22,215 nucleotides of DNA, taken from the NCBI GenBank assembly GCA_947623645.1, contig CANQHK010000007.1, positions 1-22,215 on the forward strand, in the 5' to 3' direction. Source of the stretch: an uncultured Bacilli bacterium. GTDB taxonomy: Bacteria > Bacillota_I > Bacilli_A > RF39 > UBA660. This document shows, one piece after another, positions 7,552 through 13,492 of the stretch. The number at the start of each line of letters is the position of its first letter. The stretch's first letter is position 1. Below the pieces are notes generated by a model that saw only the letters and a program-made list of their open reading frames with translations, did no database searches and was not told the DNA's origin. A program made the position numbers and the translations under genes.

Positions 7552-7586
7552 CCTCTTGCTACATATATTGTAGTAGGAGGTTTTTT
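7552..7586 (+). terminator. Terminator hairpin that contains the spoVIF ribosome-binding site
   Basis: CCTCTTGCTACA (7552-7563), loop TATAT, TGTAGTAGGAGG (7569-7580), then six T's. The stem has 12 pairs, two of them G-U. The 3' arm includes AGGAGG, the only Shine-Dalgarno for ATG 7587. The structure therefore looks both like an intrinsic terminator for the der transcript and like a device that hides the next gene's ribosome-binding site. Confidence 0.8.
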
Positions 7587-7826
7587 ATGTTTGGAGATAA
7601 TTTTTATAAGAAAGTAGAGAAAAAAACAAATATTGATAAAGAGACAATCCTATCTCTTGCAAATAAAATACAGAAATCAAATATGAAAGATGAAGGTGTT
7701 TTAAGAGATGTTATTCATCAACTAAGTAGTATGACAGGGAAGGAAGTTAGTAAAGAAAAAGAGGATAAAATTGTTTCTACAATTTTAAAAGATAATGTTC
7801 CTAAAGATATCGATAAAATGTTTTAA
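7587..7826 (+). CDS. spoVIF: Stage VI sporulation protein F-like
   Basis: A 79-residue protein resembling the SpoVIF family, which in B. subtilis acts late in sporulation and influences GerE-dependent coat gene expression. The pattern FYKKVEKKTNIDKETILSLA, then NIQ-like helix, VLRDVIHQLSSMTGKEVSKE and DKIVSTILKD follows the order of helices I recall for that family (EKKTGV....LAN..Q...FKDE..VR..I..........E..DKI...I). The start ATG 7587 has AGGAGG 6 bases upstream, inside the terminator-like hairpin. I see no convincing promoter of its own, so expression may depend on read-through from der. It lies near spoIVA, which supports a sporulation role. The family call is from memory of the pattern, not a search. 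Confidence 0.75.
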   Translation: MFGDNFYKKVEKKTNIDKETILSLANKIQKSNMKDEGVLRDVIHQLSSMTGKEVSKEKEDKIVSTILKDNVPKDIDKMF

Positions 7827-7861
7827 ATAAAAACGTATTTACCTATATTTATATAAACTCG

Positions 7862-7900
7862 TAAAAAAGCGATTTTTTCTTAGAGAAAATCGTCTTTTTT
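7862..7900 (+). terminator. Terminator after spoVIF
   Basis: CGATTTT (7870-7876) pairs with AAAATCG (7886-7892) and is followed by a T-rich run (7893-7900). Flanking A and T runs can extend the stem with a mismatch. Confidence 0.7.
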
Positions 7901-7947
7901 GTCTAGAGAAAAATCCGCAAATTTCCTAGGAAAAAATCGCCAATTTT
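7880..7947 (+). repeat. Three degenerate 22-bp direct repeats at 23-bp period
   Basis: Units start at 7880 (TTAGAGAAAATCGTC), 7903 (CTAGAGAAAAATCCGC) and 7926 (CTAGGAAAAAATCGCC), exactly 23 bp apart. The second and third agree at about 17 of 22 positions; the first overlaps the spoVIF terminator and is weaker. They end just upstream of the putative promoter of the Rpn gene, so they could be binding sites on one face of the helix. Confidence 0.5.
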
Positions 7948-7952
7948 GGTTT

Positions 7953-7981
7953 TTGCTTTTCTCGTTTCATCATGGTATGGT
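7953..7981 (+). promoter_or_regulatory. Putative promoter of the Rpn gene
   Basis: TTGCTT (7953-7958), a 17-bp spacer, and TATGGT (7976-7981) preceded by TGG. The hexamers are weak but the spacing and extended -10 are good. Confidence 0.45.
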
Positions 7982-8009
7982 GATTTCTAGAAAGAAAGGA
8001 GGTAAAAAA

Positions 8010-9047
8010 ATGTCAACAATTTCTGAAAAAGTTTCGATGCTTCCACATGGAAAGAAAATACCTTTAAAGTTTGACCCTGCTTTTAAGATTATGTTTGCGA
8101 ATCCTGATCACATAGAACTTCTAACGCTTTTGCTTTCACGTGTTTTAAAAATCGATTACCAAGACTTAGAGGGAAGAATTGAGCTTGTTCCCTTAAAAAT
8201 TCCCAATAAGATGCTTGTCGACAAAAAGGGTGAACGAGATATCGTCGTAAAATTTCACAACAATGATGACTACAGAATTGAGATTGAAGTAAATGTCAGT
8301 AAAGAGTTTAATCAAAATATTTTGAACCGCAATCTTTATTATCTCCATCAATTAGCAGAAAGTGGCGTTAAAGAAAGTGAAAAATATAATTTGATTCCTA
8401 GAACGTATCTCATTAATTTGAATACCTTTTTCGTTGATCCAATTCATCCTAAAGCAATCGATATTTATACGTTAAGAAATAAAGAAGGAAATGAGTATAC
8501 AGATAAACTAAAAATATACAATATTAACATTGCGGAATGTTACGATTTATGGTATCATAATAGATATCAAGGAAAATATGGATTATTTGAAGAAGATTTG
8601 GTAGTTCTATGTGCAAGTTTTATGATTGAAGATGTAAAAACCTATAATCGATGTATCGAAGAACTCCATACAACACAAGAGATTAAAAATACCATGAAGG
8701 AGGTATCAGAAGTTATGAATCAAGATGGAGAGTTATATGCTAGATGTTATAATTTTGAGGAAGAGCAAGCAAAACTCAATAAAGCTGTTCTGGAAGAAGT
8801 AAGAGAAAAATTGAAAAACCAATCGAAAGAACAAGTGCAAAAACTATATGAAGAACTTTTACGAAATCAAGCGAAAGAACAAGTGCGAAAACAGGTGGAA
8901 GAACAAGTTGCGCAACAATTGGAAGAAGCAACAAAAAGATTAGCAAAAGAATTTCTCAAAAATGGTGCAAGCGTAGAACTTGTGTCAAAGTCGACCGGCC
9001 TTAGTAATCAAAAAGTACAAAGTTTATTGAAAGAAATTGATAAGTAA
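8010..9047 (+). CDS. Rpn/PD-(D/E)XK nuclease family transposase-like protein
   Basis: A 345-residue protein of the recombination-promoting nuclease (Rpn) / PDDEXK-family putative transposase group, whose members have endonuclease activity and stimulate recombination or act in defence. The opening KFDPAFKIMFANPDHIELLTLLL is typical. The catalytic-type residues follow as D77 (GERDIVV) and E91-I-E93 (YRIEIEV), where many members have E-x-Q. Residues about 255-310 are a Gln/Glu/Lys-rich coiled coil with near-repeats (NQSKEQVQKL, NQAKEQVRKQ). The C-terminus GASVELVSKSTGLSNQKVQSL looks like a small HTH. The start ATG 8010 has a near-perfect AAAGGAGG. A longer in-frame extension upstream would run through the promoter and repeats. 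The gene sits between two sporulation genes and is probably horizontally acquired. No terminal inverted repeats are apparent. Confidence 0.85.
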   Translation: MSTISEKVSMLPHGKKIPLKFDPAFKIMFANPDHIELLTLLLSRVLKIDYQDLEGRIELVPLKIPNKMLVDKKGERDIVVKFHNNDDYRIEIEVNVSKEFNQNILNRNLYYLHQLAESGVKESEKYNLIPRTYLINLNTFFVDPIHPKAIDIYTLRNKEGNEYTDKLKIYNINIAECYDLWYHNRYQGKYGLFEEDLVVLCASFMIEDVKTYNRCIEELHTTQEIKNTMKEVSEVMNQDGELYARCYNFEEEQAKLNKAVLEEVREKLKNQSKEQVQKLYEELLRNQAKEQVRKQVEEQVAQQLEEATKRLAKEFLKNGASVELVSKSTGLSNQKVQSLLKEIDK

Positions 9048-9105
9048 ATATCTTTTTCTTTTTTGTTTTGGATTCATCCATTATAGAATTTCCATGATTA
9101 TTTTT

Positions 9106-9134
9106 GAATATATTTTTTAACTTTTACGTATAAT
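9106..9134 (+). promoter_or_regulatory. Sigma-E-like sporulation promoter of spoIVA
   Basis: GAATATA (9106-9112) matches the B. subtilis sigma-E -35 consensus KMATATT at 6 of 7. After exactly 14 bp comes CGTATAAT (9127-9134), matching CATACAMT at 6 of 8. The contained TATAAT could serve sigma-A, but no TTGACA-like -35 lies at 16-18 bp. Confidence 0.6.
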
Positions 9135-9167
9135 GAAGTGAAATAAAAGAAAGAAGAGTGTTAAAAA

Positions 9168-10643
9168 ATGGAAAAGAAAGAGATTATTCAAAATATTGCA
9201 GAAAGAACAGGTGGAGATATTTATCTTGGAGTTGTTGGGGCAGTTCGAACAGGAAAAAGTACGTTTATTAAGAAAGTCGTTGAAAACTTGATCGTTCCAA
9301 ATATAGAAGATGAGTATGAACGAAAACGTGCTTTGGATGAAATTCCTCAAAGTGCTGGTGGAAAGACGATTATGACAACGGAACCCAAGTTTGTTCCTAA
9401 TACCGCTGCAAAAATTCAAATTGATGATTTTTCTTGCAATATTCGTTTGATTGATTGTGTTGGTTATTTAATTCATGATGCGAAGGGTGCAGAAGATGAA
9501 AATGGTCCGAGACTTGTTAAAACTCCTTGGTATGATGATGCTATTAGTTTTGTAGAAGCAGCAGAGGTAGGTACAGAAAAAGTTATTAAAGATCATTCTA
9601 CGATTGGAATTGTCGTTACTACGGATGGAAGTATTGGAGATTTTCAAAGAAGTGATTATTTAGAAGCAGAAGAAAGAGTTATTCGCGAATTAAAAGAAAT
9701 TGGAAAACCATTTATTGTCCTTCTTAATAGTACGCATCCAATGACGAAAGAAACAGAAAAGATTGCAGAAAATCTTCGGGAAACACATAATGTTCCAGTT
9801 ATGCCTATGAATATTGAAAATATGAATAATAAAGATATGTACGATATTTTAAGAGAAGCTTTGTATGAATTTCCTGTTATTGATGTCAAAGTAAATTTAC
9901 CAGAATGGATCGCTATTTTAAATTCAAAACATCCGGTTAAACAGACGTATATTGATGCTATTCGAGAAAGTGTTATGGAAGTTGATAAGTTAAGAGATGT
10001 GGAAAATATTACGGATCATTTTATGAATATTGACGAAATTCAAAAATGTTATCTTTCTGATATAAATCCTGCAACAGGAGAAGTAACGCTTACTTTAGAA
10101 GCTCCAAATGAACTTTACAATCAAGTGTTATCCGATATTATTAATATTGATGTTACAAACCGTGCAGAACTTCTTAGTCTCTTCCAAGAATTTCATGAAG
10201 CCAAAAGAGAGTATGATCAAATTAAATTTGCTCTTAAAATGGTAAAACAAACAGGATATGGTGTCGCTACTCCAACTTTAGATGATATGAAACTAGATAC
10301 ACCAGAAATTATTAAACAGGGAAGTCGATTTGGTGTTAAATTAAAGGCGACTGCTCCTAGTATTCATATGATTCGGGTAGATGTTAATTCGACTTTTGAA
10401 CCAATTATTGGAAGTGAAGTACAAAGTAAGGAGTTAATTGATTACTTGATGAAAGATTATGATAATGATCCAAGTAATATTTGGAAAAGTGAGATCTTTG
10501 GTAGAAGTTTAGATGTTATTGTTCAAGAAGGAATTCAATCGAAAATTAATTTAATGCCGGATAATATTCGTTTTAAACTTCAAAATACATTGACCAAAAT
10601 TGTCAATAAAGGTTCGAATAATATGATTGCTATTGTTTTGTAA
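9168..10643 (+). CDS. spoIVA: Stage IV sporulation protein A, spore coat base-layer ATPase
   Basis: SpoIVA is made in the mother cell, hydrolyses ATP to polymerise around the forespore, and anchors coat assembly. The protein has 491 residues, matching the B. subtilis length of about 492. The Walker A motif GAVRTGKS is at residues 24-31, the switch threonines at 70-71 (MTTEP) and the Walker B aspartate at 96 (RLIDCVG), all at the expected places. The C-terminus TLTKIVNKGSNNMIAIVL is the conserved membrane-anchoring/SpoVM-interacting tail region. The start ATG 9168 follows GAAAGAAGAG. A sigma-E-like promoter lies just upstream and hbs follows, as in B. subtilis. This gene is the best evidence that the organism sporulates. 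Confidence 0.97.
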   Translation: MEKKEIIQNIAERTGGDIYLGVVGAVRTGKSTFIKKVVENLIVPNIEDEYERKRALDEIPQSAGGKTIMTTEPKFVPNTAAKIQIDDFSCNIRLIDCVGYLIHDAKGAEDENGPRLVKTPWYDDAISFVEAAEVGTEKVIKDHSTIGIVVTTDGSIGDFQRSDYLEAEERVIRELKEIGKPFIVLLNSTHPMTKETEKIAENLRETHNVPVMPMNIENMNNKDMYDILREALYEFPVIDVKVNLPEWIAILNSKHPVKQTYIDAIRESVMEVDKLRDVENITDHFMNIDEIQKCYLSDINPATGEVTLTLEAPNELYNQVLSDIINIDVTNRAELLSLFQEFHEAKREYDQIKFALKMVKQTGYGVATPTLDDMKLDTPEIIKQGSRFGVKLKATAPSIHMIRVDVNSTFEPIIGSEVQSKELIDYLMKDYDNDPSNIWKSEIFGRSLDVIVQEGIQSKINLMPDNIRFKLQNTLTKIVNKGSNNMIAIVL

Positions 10644-10661
10644 GTCTTTTTACAAAATTTT
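10636..10661 (+). terminator. AT-rich terminator overlapping the spoIVA stop
   Basis: TTTTGTAA (10636-10643) pairs perfectly with TTACAAAA (10650-10657), loop GTCTTT, followed by TTTT. The 5' arm includes the stop codon. The low GC makes the stem weak. Confidence 0.5.
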
Positions 10662-10683
10662 CAGAAAAATATTGAATAAACCC

Positions 10684-10712
10684 TTGATTTTGAAAATAAA
10701 AGATGATATTCT
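10684..10712 (+). promoter_or_regulatory. Promoter of hbs
   Basis: TTGATT (10684-10689), a 17-bp spacer, and TATTCT (10707-10712) with TGA immediately before it (extended -10). A leader of about 40 bases precedes the ATG. Confidence 0.7.
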
Positions 10713-10760
10713 GTATATGTAAGCATAAACGTGCTTAACAAATATAGGAGGTTATTAAAC

Positions 10761-11036
10761 ATGAAAAAATCAGAATTAGTAGAAGCAGTTGCAGAAAAGG
10801 CAGGATTAACAAAAGCTGATGCTACTCGTGCAATCGACGCATTTACAGAAACTGTTACTTGCGCATTAGCAAAAGGAGACAAAGTTCCTCTAGTTGGTTT
10901 TGGTACATTCCAAACTTCTAAAAGAGCTGCTCGTAATGGACGTAATCCACAAACAGGAGAAACTGTTCATATCGCTGCTAGAACTGCTGTTTCATTCAAA
11001 GCTGGTGCTGCATTAAAAGAAGCAGTAAACAAGTAA
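10761..11036 (+). CDS. hbs: HU-type nucleoid protein
   Basis: HU is the abundant, non-specific DNA-bending protein of the bacterial nucleoid and acts as a dimer. The 91-residue length and the sequence are canonical: MKKSELVEAVAEKAGLTKAD at the N-terminus, VPLVGFGTF in the core, and the DNA-binding arm KRAARNGRNPQTGE followed by FKAGAALKEAVN. The arm keeps the RNPQTG signature with its intercalating proline. The start ATG 10761 has TAGGAGG 8 bases upstream; a TTG 30 bases earlier is in frame but lacks a site. Its codon choice is more GC-rich (gct, gca, cgt, aac) than that of its neighbours, as expected of a highly expressed gene. It follows spoIVA as in B. subtilis and has its own promoter and a strong terminator. 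Confidence 0.97.
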   Translation: MKKSELVEAVAEKAGLTKADATRAIDAFTETVTCALAKGDKVPLVGFGTFQTSKRAARNGRNPQTGETVHIAARTAVSFKAGAALKEAVNK

Positions 11037-11053
11037 AAAAGAAAAAGAAGTTT

Positions 11054-11087
11054 AAAGACTACTTTAGTAAGTGGTCTTTTTCTTTTT
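11054..11087 (+). terminator. Strong terminator of hbs
   Basis: AAAGACTACTT (11054-11064), loop TAGT, AAGTGGTCTTT (11069-11079): 11 pairs with one G-U. A T-rich run to about 11087 follows. Confidence 0.85.
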
Positions 11088-11094
11088 AAAATAA

Positions 11095-11145
11095 AAATCA
11101 CCCTAGGATTATTTTGATATTCTTGTCAAAATTCTTAGGTGATTT
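11095..11145. repeat. Imperfect inverted repeat in the hbs-ATPase gap
   Basis: AAATCACC (11095-11102) pairs with GGTGATTT (11138-11145), and inner parts (TA.GA, ATTTTGA/TCAAAAT) also pair, around a loop TATTCTTG. On the minus strand the hairpin is followed by a T-rich run, so it could terminate leftward transcription, though no leftward gene is present. Confidence 0.45.
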
Positions 11146-11228
11146 AATAACTTTATGTTTTAAAACCAGTTTTTTTATCTCAGAATCATTTTTAAAATAA
11201 TCATTGGGTTTGTTAGGAAAAATATTGT

Positions 11229-11256
11229 AAGTTGGTAAAATTTTTTTAAATTTTAA
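11229..11256 (+). repeat. Left copy of a 28-nt direct repeat flanking the ATPase island
   Basis: Starts AAGTTGGTAAAATTTT and continues TTTAAATTTTAA. The copy at 13281-13308 differs at a single base. Within it TAAAATTT and AAATTTTA form an inverted repeat. It lies about 500 bp before the ATPase gene. Confidence 0.65.
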
Positions 11257-11349
11257 TTATTATATTTTTTTAAAAATTGTATATTAAAAATGTTAAAAAA
11301 TGTATATTTTATATTGATAAAATTATTTATTTATCTTGAGTTTGGCAGT

Positions 11350-11391
11350 AAAAATGAGCAAACCATATGAAATAAGGGCAAGCTCATTTTT
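11350..11391 (+). terminator. Terminator-like hairpin without an obvious gene
   Basis: AAAAATGAGC (11350-11359) pairs perfectly over 10 bp with GCTCATTTTT (11382-11391); the loop is 22 bases. The A-run and T-run make it look like a bidirectional terminator, but no gene ends here. It may be the relic of a lost gene. Confidence 0.45.
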
Positions 11392-11649
11392 CATTTATTG
11401 TGTATTGAAACCTATTTTCAAAAATTTAAAATTTTTTTGATATGTAACCATCAATAGTGTTAATAATTATAAGATTTTTTATAAGGATTTATCATTTACA
11501 TTACCTTATGCAATGATTGCACCATAATATAGTACTTATTGCAAATTTTATTTTGATATTCCTTTTTCAAATTAACGTGCCAGTAATATAATTATAAAAA
11601 TAAAAATTAAAGAGTTATTAACTTATTTAACTTAAAAAAGTTTATTAAT

Positions 11650-11731
11650 TTACAAAAGTGTGATAAATCATCTGTTTTTCTTTACAAAAGTGTGATAAAA
11701 ATAGTTATTTTTCTTGCAAAAGTGTGATACA
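11650..11731 (+). repeat. Three 18-bp direct repeats phased at 32 bp over the ATPase promoter
   Basis: Units start at 11650 (TTACAAAAGTGTGATAAA), 11682 (the same 18 bases) and 11714 (TTGCAAAAGTGTGATACA). Both intervals are exactly 32 bp, close to three helical turns. The first two are identical. The last one overlaps the -10 of the ATPase promoter, so the array looks like an operator for cooperative binding. Confidence 0.75.
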
Positions 11732-11733
11732 AT
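11705..11733 (+). promoter_or_regulatory. Promoter of the ATPase gene within the repeat array
   Basis: TTATTT (11705-11710), a 17-bp spacer, and TACAAT (11728-11733) preceded by TGA (extended -10). The -10 lies in the third 18-bp repeat. Transcription would start near 11740, directly before the gene. Confidence 0.55.
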
Positions 11734-11743
11734 ACTACTAGAG

Positions 11744-13051
11744 GTGATAAATATAAAAAGATTTATAACTGAAGAACTTGTTAAATGGAAAAATAGTAAA
11801 GATAGGAAACCTTTAATATTAAGAGGTGCAAGGCAAGTCGGTAAAACTTATATTTTAAAAGAGTTTGGTAAAAATAATTATGAAAATGTTGCATACTTTA
11901 ATTTTGATCACGATGAAGGATTAGCACAATTATTTTTAAATAGTAAAGATCCTAAACGAATAATAGAACAATTGTCACTTGCTTGTGGTCAAAAAATAAA
12001 ACCAGAAACTACACTAATTATATTTGATGAAATACAAGAATGTCCTGATGCCTTAAATTCATTGAAGTATTTTTGTGAGGAAGCAAATGAATATCATATC
12101 GCTACTGCTGGATCTTTATTAGGTATTCGTTTATCCGAAACCTCATTTCCTGTTGGTAAAGTTACATTTTTAAATTTATATCCAATGACTTTTAGTGAAT
12201 TTTTAATAGCTGATAATTCAGAAAATTTAGTTGAAGTAATGAAACAAATAAAAGAAATTAAAGAAATACCTCAAATATTTGAATCACAATTAATAGAAAA
12301 ACTAAAAGTATATTATATAGTTGGTGGAATGCCAGAAGCTGTTAATAGTTGGATGAATGATAAAGATATTGAAAAAGTTAATAAAATTCAACAAAATATT
12401 TTAGATTCTTATGAACAAGATTTTTCTAAACATGTTGATATAAGTGAGGCTAATAAAATATCTTTGATTTGGAATGGTGTTCCTTCTCAACTGGCCCGTG
12501 AAAACAAAAAATTTGTTTATCAAGTTGTCAAAGAAGGTGCTCGAGCTAGAGAATACGAAAATGCGCTAAATTGGTTAAGTAATAGCAACTTAATTACAAA
12601 ATGTTATCTAGTTAATAAATGTGCTTTTCCTTTGAAAGCTTATAATGATTTATCAGCATATAAAATTTATATGTTAGACGTAGGTTTATTAAGAAAAATG
12701 GCAAATTTAGATAGTAGTGTCATACTTGAGGGTAACAAATTATTAGAAGAATTTAAAGGAGCTTTTACAGAAAATTATGTTGCCAATGCATTAAACTATT
12801 TGTTTGATAATTCACTAAATTACTATACATTTGATAGGAATGAAATTGACTTCGTCATTCAAGTAAAAAATAAAATTATTCCAATAGAAGTTAAGTCAAA
12901 TAAAAGTACTAATCACAATAGTTTAACAAAATATAATAGCAATAATGATAATGAGATATCATTTAGGTTTTCTTTAAATAATTTAAGCAAAGATGGTAAG
13001 ATAATAAATATACCTTTATATTTTATTGAATATATTAATAACTTAATTTGA
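11744..13051 (+). CDS. AAA-family ATPase with DUF4143 domain (COG1373 type)
   Basis: A 435-residue protein of the AAA_14 plus DUF4143 family. The biological function of these proteins is largely unknown, and they are common in accessory regions. Walker A GARQVGKT is at residues 28-35 and Walker B LIIFDE at 91-96. A DUF4143 region lies in the second half, with RNEIDFVI...IPIEVKSNK near residues 365-390, a PD-(D/E)XK-like segment. The start is uncertain. GTG 11744 is the best in-frame standard codon, but AGAGGTG overlaps it and would better suit the ATA at 11753, and a TTG at 11714 lies in the repeat array. The end is TGA. Its codons (more ggt and ata, fewer gga and cga than neighbours) and the flanking direct repeats point to acquisition. 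It is expressed alone, probably under control of the 32-bp-phased repeats. Confidence 0.9.
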   Translation: MINIKRFITEELVKWKNSKDRKPLILRGARQVGKTYILKEFGKNNYENVAYFNFDHDEGLAQLFLNSKDPKRIIEQLSLACGQKIKPETTLIIFDEIQECPDALNSLKYFCEEANEYHIATAGSLLGIRLSETSFPVGKVTFLNLYPMTFSEFLIADNSENLVEVMKQIKEIKEIPQIFESQLIEKLKVYYIVGGMPEAVNSWMNDKDIEKVNKIQQNILDSYEQDFSKHVDISEANKISLIWNGVPSQLARENKKFVYQVVKEGARAREYENALNWLSNSNLITKCYLVNKCAFPLKAYNDLSAYKIYMLDVGLLRKMANLDSSVILEGNKLLEEFKGAFTENYVANALNYLFDNSLNYYTFDRNEIDFVIQVKNKIIPIEVKSNKSTNHNSLTKYNSNNDNEISFRFSLNNLSKDGKIINIPLYFIEYINNLI

Positions 13052-13099
13052 AAAAAATCACCTTTGTATGGTATGAACCTCAAATAGGAGACATTCAAA

Positions 13100-13129
13100 A
13101 GAGTAGGAATGTAAAAATTCCTATTCTTT
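13100..13129 (+). terminator. Terminator of the ATPase gene
   Basis: AGAGTAGGAAT (13100-13110), loop GTAAAA, ATTCCTATTCT (13117-13127): 11 pairs with one G-U. Only a short T-run follows. Confidence 0.65.
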
Positions 13130-13160
13130 AAGAATTAGCTTATCTTTGTATTAGAGGTGG

Positions 13161-13280
13161 ATGACAAGTAATCTTAAAGTAGATAAGGATAAAGCTAGTT
13201 TAATTCCTAAAAGTTATATTGAATCAATATTAGATAAAGATATAAATGATGATAAGAAGAGAGATAAAAATAAAATGTGA
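13161..13280 (+). CDS. Possible small ORF, 39 residues
   Basis: ATG 13161 follows AGAGG with a 3-base gap and runs to TGA 13278-13280. The peptide is Asp/Lys-rich (KDKASLIPKSYIESILDKDI, then a Lys/Asp tail). It lies inside the repeat-flanked island, downstream of the ATPase terminator, and its stop codon directly abuts the right 28-nt repeat. It may be a real small gene of the island or the remains of a larger gene. I do not recognise it. Confidence 0.3.
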   Translation: MTSNLKVDKDKASLIPKSYIESILDKDINDDKKRDKNKM

Positions 13281-13308
13281 AAGTTGGTAAAATTTTCTTA
13301 AATTTTAA
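13281..13308 (+). repeat. Right copy of the 28-nt direct repeat flanking the ATPase island
   Basis: Differs from the left copy (11229-11256) at one base (C for T at position 17). The two copies have the same orientation and bracket about 2.05 kb holding the ATPase, its operator array and its terminator. Confidence 0.65.
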
Positions 13309-13457
13309 ATTACCATAAACTCATGTGTTTATCCTGCAATTGCTTCAAATTGTATTTTCTTATGAACTTTTTGATTCAATTTCTTTGAATTTTCCTTGAA
13401 AAAAGAATGAAAACTTCTTTTTTCTTTTCGTTTTTTCTAGCATTACTTTTCTACTTA

Positions 13458-13466
13458 TGGTATACT
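13458..13466 (+). promoter_or_regulatory. Extended -10 promoter of the ftsY operon
   Basis: TGGTATACT, an extended -10 identical to that of der. No good -35 is found 16-18 bp upstream, so it probably relies on the TG extension. Confidence 0.65.
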
Positions 13467-13492
13467 ATAGAAGAAAGATGGGAGGAATCGTC

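Larger units (their letters stand above)
11146..11649. other. Gene-free AT-rich stretch upstream of the ATPase
   Basis: No gene is seen on either strand. The stretch contains the left copy of the 28-nt flanking repeat (11229-11256), a terminator-like hairpin (11350-11391) and the palindrome TGCAATGATTGCA (11509-11521). The rest is extremely AT-rich, with A/T tracts that would favour DNA curvature. Confidence 0.6.
13052..13492 (+). other. Spacer between the ATPase and ftsY
   Basis: Contains a terminator (13100-13129), a doubtful 39-codon ORF (13161-13280), the right copy of the 28-nt repeat (13281-13308) and the ftsY promoter (-10 at 13461-13466). Bases 13310-13450 are AT-rich without a recognisable gene. 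Confidence 0.6.

Noticed and set aside
7546..7570. Sigma-E or sigma-K promoter before spoVIF
   Set aside because: GAATATC (7546-7552) and CATATATT (7562-7569) look promising alone, but they are only 9 bp apart, which does not fit either sigma factor.
7899..8009. N-terminal extension of the Rpn protein
   Set aside because: It would be encoded by the repeats and putative promoter, whereas ATG 8010 has a near-perfect AAAGGAGG.
11650..11731. CRISPR array
   Set aside because: Only three 18-bp units with 14-bp AT-rich spacers, located on a promoter; no cas genes.
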